Of a DNA stretch of 64,000 nt, positions 25,401-33,392 are shown piece by piece. Both the position numbers and the translations under genes were made by a program. The notes beneath the pieces were generated by a model that saw only the letters and a list, made by a program, of their open reading frames with translations, was not told the origin of the DNA and ran no database searches. Source of the stretch: Thermoplasmata archaeon. Lineage in GTDB: Archaea > Thermoplasmatota > Thermoplasmata > Lutacidiplasmatales > UBA184. The DNA lies in the NCBI GenBank assembly GCA_022750115.1, contig JAKIWI010000005.1, positions 1 to 64,000 on the forward strand, in the 5' to 3' direction. The first letter of the stretch is position 1, and each line of letters begins with the position of its first letter.

Positions 25401-25473
25401 GCTGAGGTGGCAGAATGGTTAATGCGTCGGACTGCAGATCCGATTCCTGGGGGTTCGATTCCCTCCCTCAGCT
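25401..25473 (+). tRNA. tRNA-Cys (GCA)
   Basis: A complete cloverleaf: acceptor GCTGAGG with CCTCAGC, D stem GCA/TGC, anticodon stem TCGGA/TCCGA enclosing CTGCAGA (anticodon GCA), and a T arm GGGGG-TTCGATT-CCCTC with one G-T pair. The discriminator base is T73, as expected for cysteine. No intron is present and CCA is not encoded. Confidence 0.95.
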
Positions 25474-25661
25474 CTCTCGCCGAGACCCACGAACCGGACC
25501 GGCGCCCTCGTAGAACGTCATCGCGTCCCGAGCCCGACCGCCGGCGGCCCGCCGTAGGGACCGAAACCCCGTCGCGAAAGCGGAGAGCCGCCGGGGTCTC
25601 CGGGAGGAGGACCACCGGTCGGAAGGGGTTGTCTTGAGCTTCGGGGGCCGAGCGGAGTCCC

Positions 25662-28600
25662 TCACTCCGGACGGATCGCGAGCGGACCCGTCGACCCGGA
25701 CACGTGCGTTCCCGTCCCGTGGAACGGCGCGTGGTTGCCGCCCGTATCGTTGCCGGCGTCCGAGTCCCACAGGATCGCATAGATCGTCCCGGCCGAGTGC
25801 ACGGTCAGCGTGACGGGGTTCGTGTTCAAGCCGGACAGCCTCGTTCCCGGGGTCGACCTCCAGTCGCGGAGGGCGTCCTCACTGAACAGGCGGACGGTGT
25901 GGGACCCCCACGTCAGCGTCGTCGTGTCCCCCGAATGCAGGGCCTGGCCGTCGACGAAGGCCACGGCCCCCGGCAGGGGGTTCCCCTCGGGGTTGTACGC
26001 CACGAACGTGACGGCGAACGTCGTCGGCGCGAACTGCGCCTGCAGCGAGCCGTTGCCGAAGACCATCATCACGGTGGTGGCGCCCGCGCCCGCCGGAACA
26101 GTGACGTGCCCTCCGGAGCCTCTCCAGCCCTGGAACGTCCAGCCGAGCGCTGCGGTCGCGGTGACCGCGTGTTGACCGACGGTGACCGCCGAGTTCGTGC
26201 TACCGCTCGTGTAGGTGGTCTGCAGGTCGAACGCGATCGTCCCGCCCGACCCCGAGGTCGTCAGGAAAGTGACCCGGGCGACGCTGCTCGTCGCCAGGAA
26301 GTGCGCTGTGACCGCGCCCGAGCCCGACAGACCGAGGCCGCTCACGATCGACGAGGGCGAGGCGATCGTCACGGACCCCGGCGTCCCGGTCGACCACCCG
26401 ACGAAGGTGTAGCCGGTGGACGGGACGGCCTCGACGACGTAATTCCCGTCCACCAGGGTCGCCGTCGCCCCGTTTCCGAGGACGGCGCCCGGGGGCCCGC
26501 CCGGACCCTCCACTGAGATCCCGCCGCCCGCGCTGGGGCTGTCGTGGAACGATAGCGTCGCCGCGGCGACGAAGATCGCTTCGATGATCGCCGTCCCGTT
26601 CTGCAAGGTCGCGTGGCTCCGGTGCGCGAAGTCCGACAGGACCACCGACGTGCCGTACAGGACCTGGACCTGGCTCGTGGTCGCGGTGGGAGTGAGGGCG
26701 AGCGGGTAGGTACCAACGGGGACCGTGGCGAACCCCTCGGTGAATCCGGGCCTGGAGTTCGAGACCGTCAGGTTCCCGAGCCGCACGGTCCCGGAACCGA
26801 TCGCGACCAGGATCGCCGTGGAGGTGACCGGGCTCGCGGTGGTGTGGGCCGTGACCGTCGCCGTCGTCGATTGACCCGTGACGGTGAGCCATGTCGAAAT
26901 GAACGCCGGCGCGGCGAGCTGGATCCCCAGGCCCGTGCCGCTCCACGACGTGAAGTTGTACCCCTGCGCCGGGTACGATTGGATCGCGTAGATGCCGGGG
27001 GGCAGCGCGAGGGAGCCGCCGTTGACGACCATCCTCTGCGTCCCGCCGTTTCCCTGGAGGAACATCGACGCGTCCACGCCGACGAAGCCGAGCGGCGCGT
27101 CGCGGAACGTCACCATCGTCGTCGTCGGAACGGTCGTGAACACGGCGGTCACCGAACCGTTGCCCGACACGGTCAGCGTCGTGTAGGGATCCGTCGAGAT
27201 CGCGACCGCGACGCTGCCCGTGGTGGTCCAGTGGCGGAAGCCGGCGCCCGAGAGCCCGATGGCGTGCAACGAGTAGGCCCCGCCCGAGACTCCGCCGACG
27301 GTCGTGAGCGCGCCGTACTGGTGGGAGAGGAAGTCGACGACGCCGAACGCCGGGGCGCTGCTCGCGACGCCGACCTGGAACCCCGCGCGGGCGCACGACG
27401 GCACGGAGAAGTTAGACGGCGGGAAGAACGGGATACCGAGGGCGTTGGTCTGCGAGGTGCGGGCGAACTGCGTGTACTTGCCGAAGTCGGCGGACGTCCC
27501 GTTGTAGTCGGTCGCTCCGAACTCGAAGGTGTGGTCCGGGCACGAGTAGCTGTACCAAGGGTAGCTGCACCATGACGAGCCTTCGAGGGCGTTGCACACT
27601 CCGTTGCTGGTTTGATCGACGAGGTCCATGCCGCCCTCGGGTTGGGTGAAGGCGACCTGGGAGGGTGTCTGGGTCCCGTGGCTGTTGAAGAACGTCGGGG
27701 TGTCGATGTGCCACGGCTGGAGCGTGTCGGCCGCCCACGAGGCGGGGTCGTAGCTCGGGCACGGGGCGCCGGGGTCGGTCGGGGTCGACGTGGGTCCGCC
27801 GCTGCATCCACCGAAGCTGTTGTTCGACGGCCAGTTCGGGTTGCCGGCGTGTCCAGTCTCATAGGCGAACGCGACCGGGTACTCGCCGCCCGGCGTCCAT
27901 TGGAAGGCGGCCGGGTAGGAGTTGGTCGAGTAGGCAGGGTTCAACGGGAAGTTCCCGACGGGGTCGAACAACGTCAAGTTGGAGCGCTGCCCGTTGGTCC
28001 CGTCGACGACCGACACCTGTTCGCCGGTGGTGCTGGTCTGCGAGCCGGTCATCACGATCGAGACGTGGTCTCCCTGCGTCATGTTGAGGAACGCCGGGCC
28101 CGGCATTCCGTTGAGGTAGAGCGGGGAGTAGAAGCAGGGGTTCTCGGCCCCCGAGCTCGCCTCGATCTGCCACGCGACCGCGGCCCCAATCCAGGCCCCG
28201 TTCACGGTCGCGTTGGGGAACATCGGGCCGGGGTTGTAGAACGTCTGGTCCGGGTAGAACTGGAGCTCGAGGAAACACTGGCCGAGCCAACCGAGCGGGT
28301 CGGTCAACGCCATCCCGAACCAGATCGCCGAGTAGAGGTTGGATTGGTTGAGGGTCGGGCTCCGGTCGATGGGCAGCGTCACGTTCCACGAGACGTTGCC
28401 GCCGCTGCCCGGAAGGTTCGAGTAGAACTGGATCCCCGGCTCGTCGTGCCCGTAGCAGTCGGCCGCATACCGCTGCTGAGCGCCGACCCCGTTGATCGTC
28501 GGGGTTCCCGGCCAGAGGCCCGCGCAGAATCGGTTGTCCCAACTCGAGCCGGTCGGCGATCCATCCCAACTGCCGGCGGTGGAGTGGGTCCGCTGGTTCG

Positions 28601-28949
28601 GCGCCATCGCCTCCCATCCGGGTGGGACCCCCGAACTTCCCCAGGACGACGGGTGTGGGCCATGGAGGGCGAAGTTTCCGAGATGGAAGTTGGGCAGAAG
28701 GGCCGGAGAGCCGCCGAACGAGGCCGGCGTGAACGGCGCCCCCCCACCGGGGAGAGCGCCGGCGACGGAAGTACTCGCAGCCGACGGAGCAGCCGCCGTC
28801 GCCGGGGCCGGTGCGCCCAGCGCGACCGACGGCACGATCGCAAGGAGGAACACGAGCGAAACCAACGGCACCCAGAGGCCGCGAGCCGACAGGCGGGCGT
28901 TCGGACGGAGGAGAGACGTCGCCGACCGATGCGCGATCTGTTCCGTCAT
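25662..28949 (-). CDS. Large secreted protein with C-terminal beta-repeat modules, 1095 aa
   Basis: No known enzyme family recognised. A signal peptide (residues about 24-45, LWVPLVSLVFLLAIVPSVALGA) leads into an Ala/Ser-rich linker, then a domain of about 450 residues rich in Trp, Tyr, Cys and Asn-x-Ser/Thr (for example SWDNRFCAGLWPG, PGIQFYSNLPGS). This central region may be a carbohydrate-related beta-sandwich, but no catalytic signature is clear. From about residue 540 to 1050 come six or seven modules with a GY.F..WSGTG / GSGAVTAHF pattern, resembling divergent InlB B-repeat modules. No C-terminal membrane span is visible, so the protein may be released or bound non-covalently. A TATA-like TTATTTG (about 28990-28996) lies 41-47 bases before the ATG. 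Confidence 0.8.
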   Translation of the reverse strand: MTEQIAHRSATSLLRPNARLSARGLWVPLVSLVFLLAIVPSVALGAPAPATAAAPSAASTSVAGALPGGGAPFTPASFGGSPALLPNFHLGNFALHGPHPSSWGSSGVPPGWEAMAPNQRTHSTAGSWDGSPTGSSWDNRFCAGLWPGTPTINGVGAQQRYAADCYGHDEPGIQFYSNLPGSGGNVSWNVTLPIDRSPTLNQSNLYSAIWFGMALTDPLGWLGQCFLELQFYPDQTFYNPGPMFPNATVNGAWIGAAVAWQIEASSGAENPCFYSPLYLNGMPGPAFLNMTQGDHVSIVMTGSQTSTTGEQVSVVDGTNGQRSNLTLFDPVGNFPLNPAYSTNSYPAAFQWTPGGEYPVAFAYETGHAGNPNWPSNNSFGGCSGGPTSTPTDPGAPCPSYDPASWAADTLQPWHIDTPTFFNSHGTQTPSQVAFTQPEGGMDLVDQTSNGVCNALEGSSWCSYPWYSYSCPDHTFEFGATDYNGTSADFGKYTQFARTSQTNALGIPFFPPSNFSVPSCARAGFQVGVASSAPAFGVVDFLSHQYGALTTVGGVSGGAYSLHAIGLSGAGFRHWTTTGSVAVAISTDPYTTLTVSGNGSVTAVFTTVPTTTMVTFRDAPLGFVGVDASMFLQGNGGTQRMVVNGGSLALPPGIYAIQSYPAQGYNFTSWSGTGLGIQLAAPAFISTWLTVTGQSTTATVTAHTTASPVTSTAILVAIGSGTVRLGNLTVSNSRPGFTEGFATVPVGTYPLALTPTATTSQVQVLYGTSVVLSDFAHRSHATLQNGTAIIEAIFVAAATLSFHDSPSAGGGISVEGPGGPPGAVLGNGATATLVDGNYVVEAVPSTGYTFVGWSTGTPGSVTIASPSSIVSGLGLSGSGAVTAHFLATSSVARVTFLTTSGSGGTIAFDLQTTYTSGSTNSAVTVGQHAVTATAALGWTFQGWRGSGGHVTVPAGAGATTVMMVFGNGSLQAQFAPTTFAVTFVAYNPEGNPLPGAVAFVDGQALHSGDTTTLTWGSHTVRLFSEDALRDWRSTPGTRLSGLNTNPVTLTVHSAGTIYAILWDSDAGNDTGGNHAPFHGTGTHVSGSTGPLAIRPE

Positions 28950-29155
28950 GCGAGACTACCCCGACGACGTTCGGGATGTCGTCCCGACAAATAAGCACCG
29001 GTGATGCGAGGTTTGGCCGGAGGGCGACCGGTCCTCGGGATCGGGCTCGCGGTCGGGCTCGGACCTCCCTGAGGGTCTCGCCGACCGCGACCCTCGGGGG
29101 CCGCCGATTCGTTCTGCCGGGTTCTAATAGGGCGTCCGAAGGAGATTCTACACCC

Positions 29156-30220
29156 ATGAGCGACTCCATCCGCGCCACCTGGGTCCGTCCCGCCGGGGTG
29201 CTCACCTTCCCCCGCCTCCCGCCCGTTCTCGCTCGAAACCTTCCCTGGTTGGTCCTCATCCTCCTCTCGATCACGTTCGCCGAGTTCCTCACCGGGTCGA
29301 CGTTCGTGCTCCTGCCCCTCCTGAACCCCCTGAGCGCCGTGTTCCTCGTGGGGCTCTACGGGGCCGGCGTCCTCCTGATCCGGGAAGCGAAGGTCCGCTG
29401 GCAGACGGGGTGGCCGACCGTGTTGCTCCTGGGAGCCGCCTATGGGATCGCCGAGGAAGGTCTCGGCACGAAGACGTTCTTCGGACCGGCCGGCGTCGGG
29501 CATCTGGCGGTGTACGGCCATTGGATCGGCGTCAACTGGGTCTGGGCCGCCGAGCTGGCCACGTTCCATGCGATCTTCAGCATCGCGCTCCCGATCGCGG
29601 TCATCGCGCTCCTGTTCCCGGACACCGAGGGCCGGTCGTTCCTCCCGAGACGCCGCGCGCTCGGATTCGTGCTGGCGACGTTCGTGGTGACGGTGGCGGC
29701 GATGTTCGTGTTGTTCAACCGAACCGAGATCCCCTCCGTGGGACTCGTGGTCGCCTCCGTCGCCGCCATCGCGGTGCTGATCGTCGTCGCGCGCCGCGCT
29801 CCGCGGGGCCTCGGGAATCTCGGCGTCGGCCGGGCCGCCGCGCCGTCGGTGCTGGGTCCGTTCTCCCTCGGAGCCGCTTTCGTCTGGGGATTCTTTGCGC
29901 TCTCCTGGATCGGTCCCGCGCTCCTCCCCGTGCCGGCGGTCGCCGCCGTCGCCATCCTCGCCTGGTGCGTCGGGTTCGGGGTCCACCTCGCGCGCCACCG
30001 GGAGGAGTACGGACGTCCCGCGGCCCGCCTGGACTTCGTGCTCGGGAGCCTCACGTTCTCCCTCGTCCTGGCCTCCATCTACACGGTGTTCGGCGATTTC
30101 GGCGCCCCCCTCGCGGTCGCTGGCGTCCTCCTCCTGGGACTGCGGCTCCGCGCGCACCTCCGTGATCCCATGGGAGCCGCGCGGCCTCGCGACACCATCG
30201 AGTCCGCCGCGGCGACCTAG
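29156..30220 (+). CDS. Polytopic membrane protein, about ten spans, 354 aa
   Basis: Function unknown. The start is ATG 29156, 26-33 bases after a TATA-like TTCTAATA at 29123-29130; the frame could be extended upstream but would cross this promoter. About ten hydrophobic helices are visible from residue 23 onward. The third contains LLGAAYGIAEEGLGTKTFF and the fourth ELATFHAIFSIALP; paired Glu residues in one helix and a His in a later one recall CPBP/PrsW-type membrane proteases, but the exact motifs of those families are absent. The gene diverges from the large secreted protein and ends in a CTAG shared with the stop codon of the convergent HAD gene. Confidence 0.75.
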   Translation: MSDSIRATWVRPAGVLTFPRLPPVLARNLPWLVLILLSITFAEFLTGSTFVLLPLLNPLSAVFLVGLYGAGVLLIREAKVRWQTGWPTVLLLGAAYGIAEEGLGTKTFFGPAGVGHLAVYGHWIGVNWVWAAELATFHAIFSIALPIAVIALLFPDTEGRSFLPRRRALGFVLATFVVTVAAMFVLFNRTEIPSVGLVVASVAAIAVLIVVARRAPRGLGNLGVGRAAAPSVLGPFSLGAAFVWGFFALSWIGPALLPVPAVAAVAILAWCVGFGVHLARHREEYGRPAARLDFVLGSLTFSLVLASIYTVFGDFGAPLAVAGVLLLGLRLRAHLRDPMGAARPRDTIESAAAT

Positions 30221-31026
30221 GTCCTCGCCGACCCAGGGGCACGGCGGAGCTCTCGGTCCACGAGCTCGGGGATCTCCTCGAGCCGCTTCGTCCGGTAGGT
30301 CGGGGTGAGCTCGACCAACGAGGCGGGCGTGAACAGCGCCCGGTATTCCGGAGCGTAGTCGACGCTCCCCTCGAACAGGATCGTCGCCCGATAGCCGACC
30401 GACTGGGCGCCGAGAATGTCGGCCGGTCCGTCGCCGATGTGCACCGCGTCGGACGGTTTCGCGCGGAGCGCGCGCAGAGCGAACTGGAACAGCTGCGGGC
30501 TCGGCTTCGCCCACGGGTGCTCGTCCGACCAGGCGAACGCGTCGAACGCGCGCGAGAGCCCGTGGCGCTCGAGAACCTTCGCGAGGAAGCGGCCGGGCTC
30601 GCCGACGGTGTTCGAGATCAACGCGAGCCGGTAGCCGGCCACCCGGAGCGCCTCCAGCATCGCTCGCGCCTTCGGAACGGGACGGAACGGAGTGGCGGCC
30701 ACGAGGCGCTCGAGGCGTTCCTCGTACGCCGCGGGGCGGGCCACCCGGCCCGCGAGCGCGGCGGCCCGTCGGATCTGGTCCGCGGGAGAGATCGTCGAGC
30801 CATCGCGGGCGGCGGACACCGCCTCCTCGTAGGCTCGCCGGAACGCCGCCCACGGGTCCATCGCCTCGCTCTCTCCGGCCGCGAGCGGTCCGGGACCGGC
30901 CTCGGCGACTGTCTCTCCGCCGAGGGCCCACTGCCGTCGCATGTAGTCGCTCTCCGCGTACGGCGGGAGGTCGATCAGCGTGTGCCACAGGTCGAACGTC
31001 GCGACCCCGACTCCGCGGGCGTGCAA
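30217..31026 (-). CDS. HAD-superfamily hydrolase
   Basis: Predicted phosphatase or dehalogenase-like hydrolase (haloacid dehalogenase fold). Motif I is ATFDLWHTLIDLP, with Trp in place of the second Asp, a form common in the haloacid dehalogenase branch. Motif II is RLALISNTVGEPG, motif III the Lys in WAKPSPQLFQFAL, motif IV DAVHIGDGPADILGAQSVGY. The start is probably TTG 31026, which gives 269 residues; a longer frame to 31203 would run through the divergent gene's promoter region. The substrate is unknown. Confidence 0.85.
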   Translation of the reverse strand: MHARGVGVATFDLWHTLIDLPPYAESDYMRRQWALGGETVAEAGPGPLAAGESEAMDPWAAFRRAYEEAVSAARDGSTISPADQIRRAAALAGRVARPAAYEERLERLVAATPFRPVPKARAMLEALRVAGYRLALISNTVGEPGRFLAKVLERHGLSRAFDAFAWSDEHPWAKPSPQLFQFALRALRAKPSDAVHIGDGPADILGAQSVGYRATILFEGSVDYAPEYRALFTPASLVELTPTYRTKRLEEIPELVDRELRRAPGSART

Positions 31027-31105
31027 CCCACGTGAGGGGAGGCGCGGCACGTCAGGGCCGAGGCCCCGGCAAAGATGAAGCCGTAGCCCGGAGTCGCTCG
31101 CCTCG

Positions 31106-32302
31106 ATGACCGACGCTCCGTCCCCGGACGCCCCCGCCGTGGTCCTGGGGGCGGGGTATGCCGGACTTCGGGTCGCGCACGAGATCCGTCGGCGAAGCCA
31201 CAAGGAGATCCCGGTGGTCCTCGTCGACCGAAGCCCCGTGCATGTCCTGCGGACCCAACTCTACGAGATCGGGACGATCGCCGACAGCGAACGAACGCAG
31301 CGCAAGTTCGCGGTCCCGCTCGAGGAGCTCGTCCGTCGTGACGGAATCACCCTTCGCCAGGGAACGGTGCAGTCGATCGACCTCGACGCCCGCCAGGTCG
31401 ACCTCGGGACGGAGCGCCTCGCGTACCGGAGCCTCGCCGTCTGCCTCGGGAACGTCGTGGCATTCTACGGGGTTCCGGGCGCGGACCAGCACACGTTCCA
31501 GGTCTACCGATACAGTGGCGCGATGCAGCTCGCCGAGGCGATGCGCGAGCTCGAGGCGCGCTCGCCCGAGATGCCCCCGGGCCGCCGACCCCGAGTCCTG
31601 GTCATCGGCGGCGGCTCGACCGGGACCGAGGTCGCGGCAGAGATCGCCACCGCGGACTGGCGGAGGATCACGCGCCGGGACGCCCGGCCCCCTGAGGTGA
31701 TCCTCGTGTGCGGAGCGCTTCCGTTCCTCGCCGGTTTTTCGGCGGGGCTCGTCCGCCACGCGCGCGCGATGCTCTACGAGGCGGGGGTCGTGCTCCACGA
31801 GGGGGCGAACGTGCGCGAGGTCCAGCCGGAGAAGGTGGTGCTCGACACCGGCACGGAGTTCGGGTTCGACGTCGCGGTGTGGGCCGCCGGCATCCAGGCA
31901 CCCGAGTTCGTGCGCGCCCTCCCGGTGCCGCACGGCAAGGGCGGTCGGATCAAGGTCAACGCGTTCCTTCAGGTCGATGGACGGCCCGGAGTGTTCGGAG
32001 TCGGCGACGTCGTCGAGTTCGAGGACCCCGAGACGCACATGATCGTGCCGAGCACGGCGCAGGCGGCCCTCGCCGAAGCCCCCGTCGCGGCCGCGAACCT
32101 CGTGGCCGACTGGTTCGGGCGGCCCCTGAAGCCGTTCCAGTACCGGGAGCGCGGCGTCGTGGTCGCGCTCGGCGTCGGCCGCGGGGTCGCGAAGTTCAGC
32201 CGGGTGACGATCTGGGGAAGCCCGGCCCGACTTCTGAAAACGCTGGTCGAGAAGGAGTACGCGACCGCGACCGAGCACGGCCGCAAACCGCCGGGACTCT
32301 GA
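31106..32302 (+). CDS. NADH dehydrogenase-like FAD oxidoreductase (NDH-2 family)
   Basis: Pyridine-nucleotide-disulfide fold flavoprotein of 398 residues, near type II NADH:quinone oxidoreductase or sulfide:quinone oxidoreductase. FAD motif AVVLGAGYAGLRVAHEI is at the N-terminus; the NADH motif VLVIGGGSTGTEVAAEIA near 165; AVWAAGIQAPEFVRALPV near 270 and PGVFGVGDVVEF near 300 complete the FAD site, followed by PSTAQAALAEAPVAAANLV. No redox CxxC or sulfide-oxidising cysteine pair is evident, which favours NDH-2 over SQR. The C-terminus lacks an obvious membrane span but has an amphipathic KFSRVTIWGSPARLLKTLVEK that could sit on the membrane. Confidence 0.88.
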   Translation: MTDAPSPDAPAVVLGAGYAGLRVAHEIRRRSHKEIPVVLVDRSPVHVLRTQLYEIGTIADSERTQRKFAVPLEELVRRDGITLRQGTVQSIDLDARQVDLGTERLAYRSLAVCLGNVVAFYGVPGADQHTFQVYRYSGAMQLAEAMRELEARSPEMPPGRRPRVLVIGGGSTGTEVAAEIATADWRRITRRDARPPEVILVCGALPFLAGFSAGLVRHARAMLYEAGVVLHEGANVREVQPEKVVLDTGTEFGFDVAVWAAGIQAPEFVRALPVPHGKGGRIKVNAFLQVDGRPGVFGVGDVVEFEDPETHMIVPSTAQAALAEAPVAAANLVADWFGRPLKPFQYRERGVVVALGVGRGVAKFSRVTIWGSPARLLKTLVEKEYATATEHGRKPPGL

Positions 32303-32414
32303 GAACCCGACTCCGCCGCCCCTCGCACTCGCCCGCCGGCGCACCACCCGTTCGGCCACCATCGCCGCGCCGGAACCGTTAACCTGCCGCCCGCCTCCGG
32401 CGCCCCAAGTCGCG

Positions 32415-33392
32415 ATGCAGGCGCTCGTTCTCATCGGGGGGTTCGGGACCCGCCTTCGCCCCGTGACCTACGATCTGCCGAAGCAATTGATCCCGATCGC
32501 CGGGAAGCCGATGCTCTACCACGCGCTCGACCTCCTCCCGCGCGAGGTCGACCGGGCCGTCTTCGCGACGGGGTACAAGGCCGATGTCATCGCGGAGTAC
32601 GTCCGAGCCCACCCGCACCCTCGGCTCGCGATCCGGACGGTTCCCGAGGCGGAGCCGCTCGGAACCGGCGGGGGGATGCGGAATGCGGGCGACGGCATCG
32701 GCGACCCGTTCGTGCTCCTGAACTCCGACGTGATCTCCGACGTGAACGTGACGGCGCTGCTCGCCTTTCACCGGGAGCGCCAGGCGTACGGCACGATGTA
32801 CCTGCACGAGGTCGAGGACGTGCGCCCGTACGGCGTCGCGGCGCTCGATGCCCGGGACCGGATCGAACGGTTCGTCGAGAAACCCGAGCCGGCCGACGCG
32901 CCCTCGCGGTGGATCAACGCGGGCGTCCACGTCTGGGCGGAGTCGGTGCTCGAGCAGATCCCGAGGGGCCGACCGGTCAGCTTCGAGCGGGAGATCGTCC
33001 CGGGGATCCTCGACCGCGGCGTCTACGGATTCCGCTCGCACGGATACTGGGAGGACGCCGGCACGCCCGAACGGCTTCTGCATGCGCAGCGATTGTTGTT
33101 CGATGGAGGACGCGGAGGCGCGAGCCCGCTCCCGAGTGGAGCCAGCGGGACGGGACCCGTCGCCGTCGGACGTGGCGTGTCCGCCGACGGGGGGTCGTTC
33201 GGACCGTACGTCACGCTCAGCGACGGTGTCTCGGTGCGCGCCGGGGCCCACGTCGAGAACTCGGTCCTCCTCGAGGGAGCGGTCGTCGGCGCCGGGGCCA
33301 CAGTACGGAACTCGATCATCGGCCCGAACTTCGAGATCCCGCCGGGCCGGCACGTGCTCGATGCGGTGCTGGCGAACGCCCGCCCGCCCTAG
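32415..33392 (+). CDS. Sugar-1-phosphate nucleotidyltransferase
   Basis: Makes NDP-sugar (GDP-mannose or UDP/dTDP-glucose type) from NTP and sugar-1-phosphate. The signature LIGGFGTRLRPVTYDLPKQLIPI lies at residues 6-28; the sugar-binding GTGGGMRNA, the metal-binding LLNSDV and VEKPEP near 157 follow. Residues about 245-310 contain left-handed beta-helix hexapeptides (GPYVTLSDGVSVRAGAHVENSVLLEGAVVGAGATV), as in archaeal mannose-1-phosphate guanylyltransferases. It is preceded by a weak TATA-like CGTTAACC. The product feeds surface glycosylation, which is apt next to Asn-x-Ser/Thr-rich secreted proteins. Its stop codon overlaps that of the convergent PNGase A-like gene in a shared CTAG. Confidence 0.92.
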   Translation: MQALVLIGGFGTRLRPVTYDLPKQLIPIAGKPMLYHALDLLPREVDRAVFATGYKADVIAEYVRAHPHPRLAIRTVPEAEPLGTGGGMRNAGDGIGDPFVLLNSDVISDVNVTALLAFHRERQAYGTMYLHEVEDVRPYGVAALDARDRIERFVEKPEPADAPSRWINAGVHVWAESVLEQIPRGRPVSFEREIVPGILDRGVYGFRSHGYWEDAGTPERLLHAQRLLFDGGRGGASPLPSGASGTGPVAVGRGVSADGGSFGPYVTLSDGVSVRAGAHVENSVLLEGAVVGAGATVRNSIIGPNFEIPPGRHVLDAVLANARPP

